From the NCBI GenBank assembly GCA_002395925.1, contig DGVM01000071.1:50214-73296 (forward strand): 23,083 nucleotides of DNA, given 5' to 3'. Under the pieces are notes generated by a model. That model was not told the DNA's origin and searched no databases. It saw only the letters and a program-made list of their open reading frames with translations. Shown piece by piece: positions 7,459 through 13,111 of the stretch. Source of the DNA: Bacteroidales bacterium UBA4284 (GTDB lineage Bacteria > Bacteroidota > Bacteroidia > Bacteroidales > UBA932). Within the stretch, counting starts at the first letter, position 1. Every line of letters starts with the position of its first letter. The translations under genes were made by a program, and so were the position numbers.

Positions 7459-7538
7459 GGGATCACTTTGGCCTCCGATTGATCCCATTCAGCCCTTCAG
7501 CACCCCATTCGGGATCACTTTGGCCTCCGATTGATCCC
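7459..7538 (-). repeat. Two REP-like 28-bp palindromes, 52 bp apart (left array)
   Basis: Palindromes occupy 7459-7486 and 7511-7538. Each has perfect 7-bp arms (GGGATCA/TGATCCC) and a 14-nt interior, and the two are identical over 38 bp including the preceding CACCCCATTC. The start-to-start distance is 52 bp. They are in the opposite orientation to the right-hand array at 9571-9754, whose interior carries GGAGGC on the plus strand. A third short inverted repeat, ATCCCG/CGGGAT at 7534-7554, overlaps the second copy. Confidence 0.9.
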
Positions 7539-7554
7539 GCAAAACAATCGGGAT

Positions 7555-7592
7555 ACAAAAAACGGCCCTGCGGAAGTCATGCTGCAGGGCCG
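7555..7592 (-). terminator. Rho-independent terminator of the SPFH gene
   Basis: A 9-bp GC-rich stem (CGGCCCTGC at 7563-7571 pairing with GCAGGGCCG at 7584-7592) with a 12-nt loop is followed, on the minus strand, by GTTTTTTG. It lies 19 nt beyond the stop of the SPFH gene. Confidence 0.85.
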
Positions 7593-7611
7593 GCATATCG
7601 TAAACCGTTCG

Positions 7612-8454
7612 CTACTTTACTGACGGAAGAGTCATCATCAGACCGCTGGCCGAAGAAGTAACCTCGGGCAGTTTGCCATCCCACTTCTCAATCCAATCCT
7701 CCTGGACGATCAGAGGGCTGAGGGATGCGGAAATTGTCCGGTTGTAGTATGCTTCGGCATCGGCCTTGATGCGCATTGCCTCCGCCTCGCCTTTGGCCTT
7801 GGCTATTTCGATCTGGGCGTTGGCCTCGGCCTGCTTGACGAGATTTGACGCCTTGAGGGACTCCTGAATAGCCTGGTTCTTGGCCTCAATTGCAGCGCTA
7901 AGAGACTGAGGAGGAGTAATCTGAGAGGTGAATTCGTGTACTTCGAAACCTTCTTTTCCGAGGGACCCCTCAAGCATTGTCTTAACCTCCTGCTCGAATT
8001 TTGCCCGGTTGGCCATCAGCTCATCGGAGCTGTAGTTGTTTGCCGTGATCCTATACGCGTCGTAGATGCATGTGCGCATATAGCCGGCCTCTATTTCGCG
8101 CAGGCTGCGCCTGTATTTACTGAAAACATAGGTCGCTTTGTTGCGCTCAAGCTGGTAAGCGAGCATGGGGTCCATGGTAAATACCGCGGCATCTTTTGTG
8201 GTAACGGTAAACGGGCTGTAATCAACCCTTTGTATATATACGGGATACGTAAAAACCTGAGTGGTTATCGGATTGTAGATAATGAGACCGGTCACCTCAT
8301 TTGCAATCAGTTCTCCCTGATTGGTGAGAGCGAACTTTTTGAATTTGATTCCGATTTCAGAGTTGTCCACCATCTTCGTGCATGTGCTGGCTAAAAACAG
8401 AAGGGCAGCCAGAGCCGCGCCAACGATGATGAAGGGTTTCAGTTTCTTGCTCAT
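7612..8454 (-). CDS. Prohibitin-like SPFH-domain membrane protein
   Basis: The protein has 280 residues. A basic N-terminus (MSKKLKP) is followed by one membrane segment (FIIVGAALAALLFLAS, about residues 8-23), then the SPFH domain (VDNSEIGIKFKKF..., YPVYIQRVDYSPFTVTTKDA) and a long Ala/Glu/Lys-rich coiled coil (KNQAIQESLKASNLVKQAEANAQIEIAKAKGEAEAM, about 193-228). The order and size fit prohibitin-type SPFH proteins, which oligomerise on the membrane and scaffold proteases or lipid domains. LASTC resembles a lipobox, but Thr at -1 makes lipidation doubtful; a membrane anchor is more likely. It has its own promoter and terminator, so it is a single-gene unit. Its 5' end faces the RAYT gene. 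Confidence 0.85.
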   Translation of the reverse strand: MSKKLKPFIIVGAALAALLFLASTCTKMVDNSEIGIKFKKFALTNQGELIANEVTGLIIYNPITTQVFTYPVYIQRVDYSPFTVTTKDAAVFTMDPMLAYQLERNKATYVFSKYRRSLREIEAGYMRTCIYDAYRITANNYSSDELMANRAKFEQEVKTMLEGSLGKEGFEVHEFTSQITPPQSLSAAIEAKNQAIQESLKASNLVKQAEANAQIEIAKAKGEAEAMRIKADAEAYYNRTISASLSPLIVQEDWIEKWDGKLPEVTSSASGLMMTLPSVK

Positions 8455-8483
8455 AATGTGTTCAAAATAAAAGTGACATCTTA

Positions 8484-8491
8484 CAAATTTA
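8484..8491 (-). promoter_or_regulatory. -7 box of the SPFH gene
   Basis: On the minus strand this reads TAAATTTG, a full TAnnTTTG match, 29 nt upstream of the ATG at 8454. Confidence 0.55.
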
Positions 8492-8528
8492 AGAAATTCT
8501 TTTGAAAATATGGTTGCGAGTTCTCATT

Positions 8529-8559
8529 TTAAGCGTTTCTAATGATTGATAACGCTTAA
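8529..8559. promoter_or_regulatory. Inverted repeat between the divergent SPFH and RAYT promoters
   Basis: TTAAGCGTT (8529-8537) and AACGCTTAA (8551-8559) form a perfect 9-bp inverted repeat with a 13-nt centre. It lies just upstream of the -33 element of the RAYT promoter and about 40 bp upstream of the SPFH -7 box. It could be an operator for a dimeric regulator of either gene; no regulator gene is adjacent. Confidence 0.55.
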
Positions 8560-8562
8560 TGC

Positions 8563-8592
8563 TTTGATATTGAAATGTTTTGTCCATATTTG
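8563..8592 (+). promoter_or_regulatory. Promoter of the RAYT gene (-33 and -7)
   Basis: TTTG at 8563-8566 and CATATTTG at 8585-8592 (one mismatch to TAnnTTTG) have their TTTG cores 26 bp apart, the distance expected between -33 and -7. The leader to the ATG at 8611 would be about 12 nt. Confidence 0.55.
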
Positions 8593-8610
8593 CGGCAAAA
8601 CTGCTAAACT

Positions 8611-9549
8611 ATGAAATCTTTCTTTGACCTCGAAAACAGATGCGCGGGAATGTATGAATCCTTGCGCCCTTTATGGCACCTCTGGACTCCCGAAGACCAT
8701 GAAATCATTTTCCGGGACGCCCGATCATTCAAGGCCGGGATAAACATCCTGTCGATATGCGCAAAGATGGTGCTTAATGTTAAGATAATAACGTTTGAAT
8801 TGATGTCCAATCATTTACACATCACGGCATCGGGGCCGGGAGACGAGCTGATGAAGCTGTTCACGCTATTTCGACGTTTCCTTAGGAGGTACTTCAGAGC
8901 GTGCGGGACAGATGTCAATCTGGACAACTTCGAGTGCCGGATAAGGGAAATCACCAGCCTTGAGGAGGCGCGCGGAGTAATCGCCTATAACAACAGAAAC
9001 GGATTCGTCATATCTCCCGATTCCACTCCTTTCTCGTTCCCTTGGGGTGCCAACTCGTATTACTTCAACCCTCACGCAAAGAGCATTTACATCAACTCCA
9101 AGAAAGAGCGGCTCAGCCAGCGCAAACGCCGTAAACTCATACACACTCATTATTCAGACGGGATGAAGAATCCGCCTTTGATGATAGATGGCTTTGCATG
9201 TCCGCTCGATTTTTGTTTCATCGGTGAAGGAGAACAGCTGTATCGCAACGCGGCGCACTACTTTCGTGACATATCAAAAAATGTCGAGTCCCAGAAGCAC
9301 ATAGCAGATGCATTGGGAGAACGTATGTTTTTCAACGACGATGATTTGTTTGCAATCACCCGGAGAATCAGCAAGGATAAATACGGACAAGCCAGCCCCG
9401 GCCTTCTGCAAAATTCCGAGAAACTTGAGCTCGCTAAGACAATGCACTTCGACTACAACGCAAACAGCAAGCAGATAGCCCGAATCCTCAAAGTCGAGCG
9501 GGGTGTCATCGAGGCCCTGTTCCCTAATCCCGAGGCTGGAGAAGCTTGA
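8611..9549 (+). CDS. REP-associated Y1 (HUH) transposase, RAYT family
   Basis: The protein has 312 residues. ITFELMSNHLHITASG (about 60-75) is the HUH motif of the Y1 transposase superfamily, with His68 and His70 as metal ligands. FRRFLRRYFR (about 87-96) is the basic helix that follows. The block VIAYNNRNGFV (about 123-133) matches the YIHRNPV-like segment of RAYTs, making Tyr126 the candidate nucleophile. The C-terminus (KLELAKTMHFDYNANSKQIARILKVERGVIEALFP, about 271-305) looks like a helix-turn-helix. Length and architecture fit RAYT rather than the shorter (about 150 aa) IS200 TnpA. Family knowledge: RAYTs are single-copy, vertically kept enzymes that bind and move REP palindromes. The gene is intact, has its own promoter, and is followed 21 nt after its stop by a REP-like array. 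Confidence 0.85.
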   Translation: MKSFFDLENRCAGMYESLRPLWHLWTPEDHEIIFRDARSFKAGINILSICAKMVLNVKIITFELMSNHLHITASGPGDELMKLFTLFRRFLRRYFRACGTDVNLDNFECRIREITSLEEARGVIAYNNRNGFVISPDSTPFSFPWGANSYYFNPHAKSIYINSKKERLSQRKRRKLIHTHYSDGMKNPPLMIDGFACPLDFCFIGEGEQLYRNAAHYFRDISKNVESQKHIADALGERMFFNDDDLFAITRRISKDKYGQASPGLLQNSEKLELAKTMHFDYNANSKQIARILKVERGVIEALFPNPEAGEA

Positions 9550-9570
9550 TTGTAGTGCTGGGGGTCTGGT

Positions 9571-9754
9571 GGGATCGATCGGAGGCTGAAGTGATCCCGG
9601 CGTGGCCATTGAGTGGGCAATTGGGATCAGTAGAGGGCTGAAGTGATCCCGGACGGGGAGGAGGAGGCCTGAATGGGATCAATCGGAGGCAAAAGTGATC
9701 CCGGCGGGGCCATTGAGTGGGCAATCGGGATCAATAGAGGGCTAAAGTGATCCC
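9571..9754 (+). repeat. Array of four REP-like 28-bp palindromes with exact 52-bp period (right array)
   Basis: Palindromes are at 9571-9598, 9623-9650, 9675-9702 and 9727-9754, all 28 bp. Each starts GGGATC and ends AGTGATCCC, and each is separated from the next by exactly 24 bp. Two interior types alternate: copies 1 and 3 carry ATCGGAGGC, copies 2 and 4 carry TAGAGGGCT. The spacers alternate too: those after copies 1 and 3 share GGCCATTGAGTGGGCAAT apart from one base near the start, so the higher unit is 104 bp. The array begins 21 bp after the RAYT stop codon. Confidence 0.92.
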
Positions 9755-9847
9755 GGACAATGAGGAAAAACGGAACCGAGAGAAACATTTTCATCGTGTA
9801 TTTGCCAATATAAGCATCTGATAAGCAGTGTATAATAAAAAAATTTG

Positions 9848-9855
9848 TAACTTTG
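9848..9855 (+). promoter_or_regulatory. -7 box of the peptide/lipoprotein unit
   Basis: TAACTTTG matches TAnnTTTG fully and lies 92 nt before the first start codon (9948). The interval 9755-9847 between the REP array and this box is AT-rich and holds no gene I can support. Confidence 0.6.
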
Positions 9856-9861
9856 AGCCAA

Positions 9862-9880
9862 ATCGGCTATTTTAGCCGAT
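9862..9880 (+). promoter_or_regulatory. 5' leader hairpin
   Basis: ATCGGCTA (9862-9869) pairs perfectly with TAGCCGAT (9873-9880) across a 3-nt TTT loop, starting 6 nt after the -7 box. It would form the very 5' end of the mRNA. An A-run rather than a U-run follows, so it is not a terminator. It may protect the transcript or act in regulation. A smaller GCCC/GGGC hairpin lies at 9904-9915. Confidence 0.6.
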
Positions 9881-9947
9881 ACTACAAAAAAAGCAATAAC
9901 ACCGCCCTAATGGGCCCGAGAAAGACAAACGCTAAAAAATAACTCAT

Positions 9948-10079
9948 ATGGTAAAAACAATCTATGAATCCCCAAGTGTAAAGATCCTCGAGGTCAGGGT
10001 CGAGGGGAAGATCTTGGACGGGTCGATAACCGCAACCCGTCGTAGCTACACTGTAGAAGCCGAAGAAGAATGGGAATAA
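9948..10079 (+). CDS. Small peptide of the Y..P...S...W family (peptide A), leader of lipoprotein 1
   Basis: The ORF encodes 43 residues, starting MVKTIYESPSVKILEVRV and ending EAEEEWE. It has no signal peptide or membrane segment and is acidic at the C-terminus. It shares with three other short ORFs in this window an N-terminal Y..P motif, a hydrophobic centre leading into (I/L)L-x-(A/G)-S (here KILDGSI) and a Trp at the end. Its stop lies 2 nt before the AGGAGGG Shine-Dalgarno of the large lipoprotein gene, implying one transcript and possibly coupled translation. I know of no function for this family. Short Bacteroidales hypothetical proteins with this look are common, from memory. Confidence 0.7.
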   Translation: MVKTIYESPSVKILEVRVEGKILDGSITATRRSYTVEAEEEWE

Positions 10080-10081
10080 TC

Positions 10082-10088
10082 AGGAGGG
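10082..10088 (+). promoter_or_regulatory. Strong Shine-Dalgarno of lipoprotein 1
   Basis: AGGAGGG lies 7 nt before the ATG at 10096. Strong Shine-Dalgarno sequences are unusual in Bacteroidota, which makes their presence before all three lipoproteins of this locus notable. Confidence 0.7.
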
Positions 10089-10095
10089 TAAAGTC

Positions 10096-12603
10096 ATGAA
10101 AAAAGCATTTTACATTATTTCAGCGGCTTTGGGCGTAGCGCTCGCCGCCTCATGTGAGAAGGAGCAGGCTCCTCAGGATATCATTCCCACTCCCGAAACA
10201 GACAAGACTACTTACACCCTCAGCGTGAAGGCCGCCAAGTCAGTCGGCACCAAGGCTTTGGATTACAATCTGAACGCCACCTGGGGCGCAAACGACGAGG
10301 TAAAAGTCTGCCTCGACGGTTCAGCGACTCCCGTAGGCGCTCTGACCCCCAAGACCCCCGGCAGCGCCGAGACCGTCCTTGAAGGCACAATCGACCTTAC
10401 AGGCATTAGCGCAGGCGACAAGCTCGACCTCATCTTCCCCAGCTCCGACTGGTCTTATGAAGGGCAGGACGGTACGCTCGAAAAGCTCGCCTCCGATTAT
10501 GATTTCGCCAGAGCGGAGATTACCGTTGCCGAGGTCAACGGCACCTCACTTGTTGCTTCAGATGCGAGTTTCACCAACGAGCAGAGCCTGGTTAAATTCA
10601 CAATCCTGGACAAGAGTACCAACAGCCTTCTGGATATCAAATCCCTTACCATCTCTGCGGCAAGCGGGAAACTGGTGAAATCTTATGCCGTTGCTGATGA
10701 TGCCTATACTCCCGTTTACGGAGACATTGTCGTCACCCCGTCTTCCGTCGCCTCAGAGTTTTACGTCGCTCTCCGGAACAACTCCGGTGCGGCGGATACC
10801 TACACCCTGACGGCCATCGACAACAATGGCCACAACTACACTTACATAAAGAACGAAGTTACTTTTGCGAACGGCAACTACAAGGCAGTCAACGTCAAGA
10901 TGAGCAAAGAAACTGATGTCTATACAGTTGCCGGCTCCCCCATAGAAGTGTTTGGCTCTTCTTGGAATCAGAACGATTCTGCCAACGACATGGTCAAGCA
11001 GGCCGACGGCACCTATCGCAAGACCTATCAGCTCACCGGAACCGAAATCGGTCTTGCTTTCAAGGTCATCAAGAATCGCGAATGGAGCAACGCATGGCCG
11101 TCGGGCAATTATACGATTAATGATAATGATGTTACTAAAGGAACGCTCGTAATCACATTTGATCCCTCTTCCGAAGAAGTGAACGCCTACATTGATTCCG
11201 ACGCATACACAATTGCCGGTGACGATCAATCACTTTTCGGAGCTTCTTGGGTACCCAGCGAAACCGTGAATGACATGGTCAAGCAGGATGACGGCACTTT
11301 CCTGAAGAACTACACGATTCCCTCCACTCTTGTGGGTATCAAAATACAGTTCAAGGTTGTCAAGGACCATAAATGGGACGAGTCATGGGGCAAGGACGGC
11401 GGGAGTGATAATTATTCATACGAAATCCCTCATACCGGAACCCTGCATATCTCATTCGATCCCACCTCTCACGATATCGATGCCTGGATGGACGATATTA
11501 GGTATTCCATTGCCGGAACTTTCAATGTATGGAATATATCAGCCAACCCTATGATAAAGCAAGCGAATGGCACCTACAAGAGCGAAGTGTCCGTTCCCGC
11601 CGGTTATCCTACAATTGAGTACAAGGTTGTACAAGGCGAAAATGAATGGATTGGCGATCCTAATAATGGTAACAACAACTATTCTTTTAACTTGGGTGGT
11701 GACGGTGCAACTACTTTATTCTTCACTTATGACCCTGCGTCCAACAACTTGACTGTAGAAGAACAGCAGGTTAAACTGTATTTCAAAGCGCTCACGACGG
11801 TGGAAAACGAGCTATGCTTCGATTGTAACGAAATGGGCATGGCTAGTTGGCCCGGAACTCCTTTCAATACTGCTAACCAGGAGATTATCGCCGGTTCAAG
11901 GTATTATTATATGGAGTTCCCTGCGTCTATGATTTGGGGGCATACTTATTCTGGAATGTACCTTGTCGACAGGGATAATTGGACTACTGTTGCCTCTACG
12001 CTAACATTCCCTGAAGGAGAATTTGAGTATTTCATAGTCGGAGCAAAGAGTGAGTCACTTGAACTCCTGTCCGGTCGTCCTGCCGAGCCTTCCATTGCGA
12101 TAGACGGCACTTTCTCTGATTGGGATGGTATTGTCGGAGAAAGTAAAGTAAGCGGTAGTGGCAATACCACCGTTATGAAAGCTTACTCCAATGGTACTGA
12201 TTTATTCGTATATCTTAAGCTTACCCCTGTATCAGGTGATCCCTATGATCTTTCTTCCGGAAGATATTTCCGTTTGTACTTCGATAAAGACAATGACAGT
12301 ACAGGAGAGTATACAGAATGGTATAGAAAGGGGGCAGATGCCATTCCTGCCGGCATCGACAATTTCTTGGTGTATTTCAATCATAGCGGAGACGTCTCGA
12401 AAGCAGATATTCAAGGTATTGGTTCCGATTACAGCCTCAAGGTTATGGATAATAGTTCAGCAAGTCTTGAGGTTGAACTGAAAGTACCTCTCACCGTTCT
12501 TGGCGACATCACGGGCGACGTAATCAATATCTTCAGCCTTGGCTATAAGGGCGGAACTTATTCCGAATTCTACGGAGGAGTGAGTGGTATTATAATCCCT
12601 TAA
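10096..12603 (+). CDS. Multi-domain starch-binding surface lipoprotein (SusE/SusF-like), lipoprotein 1
   Basis: The protein has 835 residues. A lipoprotein signal (MKKAFYIISAALGVALAASC, Cys20) is followed by a fimbrillin-like beta region (about 37-270, with ATWGANDEVKV). Three starch-binding repeats come next: about 275-367 (YTVAGSPIEVFGSSW...NDMVKQADGTY), 369-467 (YTIAGDDQSLFGASW...NDMVKQDDGTF) and 469-557 (YSIAGTFNVWN...MIKQANGTY). Each has a Trp-rich FKVVK-type strand, as in X25/pullulanase-type modules. A CBM26-like segment (about 558-660, with MASWPGTPF) and a CBM9-like domain (about 663-835, IAIDGTFSDWDG) end it. It is probably an outer-membrane surface glycan-binding protein for alpha-glucans, playing the SusE/SusF role. 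It is the partner of peptide A and a paralogue of lipoprotein 3 (minus strand). Confidence 0.82.
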   Translation: MKKAFYIISAALGVALAASCEKEQAPQDIIPTPETDKTTYTLSVKAAKSVGTKALDYNLNATWGANDEVKVCLDGSATPVGALTPKTPGSAETVLEGTIDLTGISAGDKLDLIFPSSDWSYEGQDGTLEKLASDYDFARAEITVAEVNGTSLVASDASFTNEQSLVKFTILDKSTNSLLDIKSLTISAASGKLVKSYAVADDAYTPVYGDIVVTPSSVASEFYVALRNNSGAADTYTLTAIDNNGHNYTYIKNEVTFANGNYKAVNVKMSKETDVYTVAGSPIEVFGSSWNQNDSANDMVKQADGTYRKTYQLTGTEIGLAFKVIKNREWSNAWPSGNYTINDNDVTKGTLVITFDPSSEEVNAYIDSDAYTIAGDDQSLFGASWVPSETVNDMVKQDDGTFLKNYTIPSTLVGIKIQFKVVKDHKWDESWGKDGGSDNYSYEIPHTGTLHISFDPTSHDIDAWMDDIRYSIAGTFNVWNISANPMIKQANGTYKSEVSVPAGYPTIEYKVVQGENEWIGDPNNGNNNYSFNLGGDGATTLFFTYDPASNNLTVEEQQVKLYFKALTTVENELCFDCNEMGMASWPGTPFNTANQEIIAGSRYYYMEFPASMIWGHTYSGMYLVDRDNWTTVASTLTFPEGEFEYFIVGAKSESLELLSGRPAEPSIAIDGTFSDWDGIVGESKVSGSGNTTVMKAYSNGTDLFVYLKLTPVSGDPYDLSSGRYFRLYFDKDNDSTGEYTEWYRKGADAIPAGIDNFLVYFNHSGDVSKADIQGIGSDYSLKVMDNSSASLEVELKVPLTVLGDITGDVINIFSLGYKGGTYSEFYGGVSGIIIP

Positions 12604-12623
12604 GCAATGTATTACCAATTCTT

Positions 12624-12657
12624 ATTCAGCCGGCCCACTGGACCGGCTGAATTTTGT
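12624..12657 (+). terminator. Rho-independent terminator of lipoprotein 1
   Basis: The stem ATTCAGCCGG (12624-12633) pairs with CCGGCTGAAT (12643-12652) and runs into TTTTG. It lies 20 nt after the stop at 12603. The hairpin core is nearly identical to that of the converging operon (13053-13079). Confidence 0.85.
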
Positions 12658-13052
12658 TCGCCCATCACGAACGTACTCTAACGGGTGAATCGCTTACACT
12701 TTTCTGCACTTAATAATGTATATGGAGATTAAAAGAGATAATCTTTTCCACTACCTACGTCCTGCATACAAACGACGTTGAAGACAAAGATGGCATAACG
12801 TACCTCCCGTCTAAATGATTCCACAGCCCTAAAGCTTATTAACCTGCTCCAACGTAAGGCCTGTGGTCGAAGATATTTGCTCGGCAGATAACCCAATTCT
12901 CTTAAGCTCAAGGGCGATGGCTTTTCTTTCTTCGGCCTTTCCTTCAGCCTTGCCCATGTTGAAGGCAGTGCGCTTTTCGCGTCGGGGTCAATCGACCTTG
13001 TCGGAGCTATGAAATAATCCCGCCGAAACGGCAGTCCGTTGGTATTAACTAT
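12658..13052. other. Intergenic stretch with a decayed gene
   Basis: Between the two converging terminators there is no intact gene. The right part (12829 to about 13011) is the remnant described separately. The left part (12658-12828) is unexplained; it holds only a weak inverted repeat, AGATTA/TAATCT at 12726-12744. Confidence 0.6.
12829..13011 (-). pseudogene. C-terminal remnant of an Rpn/PD-(D/E)XK-family nuclease (transposase-like)
   Basis: Read on the minus strand, the frame gives LFHSSDKVD, an in-frame TGA (12988-12990), then REKRTAFNMGKAEGKAEERK, AIALELKRIGLSAEQISST and TGLTLEQVNKL with a TAG stop at 12829. The GKAEGKAEE tail followed by a 'GLS.EQI...TGL..E.V..L' helix pair is the typical C-terminus of Rpn-type recombination-promoting nucleases (PDDEXK_2 family transposases), abundant in Bacteroidales. 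The nuclease domain is missing and the frame is broken, so this is a dead fragment. A longer overlapping frame on the same strand (13355-12729) has no recognisable content. Confidence 0.75.
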
Positions 13053-13079
13053 AGCAGCCGGTCCATTGGGCCGGCTGCT
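13053..13079 (-). terminator. Terminator hairpin of the minus-strand amylase/lipoprotein operon
   Basis: AGCAGCCGG (13053-13061) pairs with CCGGCTGCT (13071-13079), 32 nt beyond the stop of lipoprotein 2. The U-run on the minus strand is poor (ATAGTTAAT), so termination may be partial. The hairpin could also act bidirectionally or protect the 3' end. Confidence 0.65.
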
Positions 13080-13111
13080 GAAGTGTGATGTCTTGTCCGT
13101 ATGGGAGCGGT

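Noticed and set aside
7343..7466. N-terminal extension of the DUF4294 protein up to 7466 with repeated (N/D)GVxQ(P/L) words
   Set aside because: This part is the 18-bp tandem repeat read through, lies upstream of the promoter box, and would bury the signal peptide internally.
6939..7661. 240-codon plus-strand open frame over the DUF4294 5' region and the left repeats
   Set aside because: It is antisense to the signal-peptide region and then reads through repeats and the terminator. The repetitive peptide it gives comes from the 52-bp repeats.
8611..9549. RAYT gene as an ordinary IS200/IS605 insertion sequence
   Set aside because: The protein is about twice the length of IS200 TnpA, has a C-terminal helix-turn-helix, and there is no tnpB or subterminal hairpin pair bounding the gene as an IS.
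9524..9724. 66-codon minus-strand frame with repeated RDHF..RLIPF-like words
   Set aside because: It is only the translation of the 52-bp repeat array; the periodic peptide follows from the DNA repeats.
9571..9754. CRISPR-like appearance: 28-bp repeats with 24-bp spacers at fixed distance
   Set aside because: The spacers themselves repeat, the repeat units are diverged and internally palindromic, similar copies lie 2 kb away in inverted orientation, and no cas gene is present. A REP array beside a RAYT gene explains it better.
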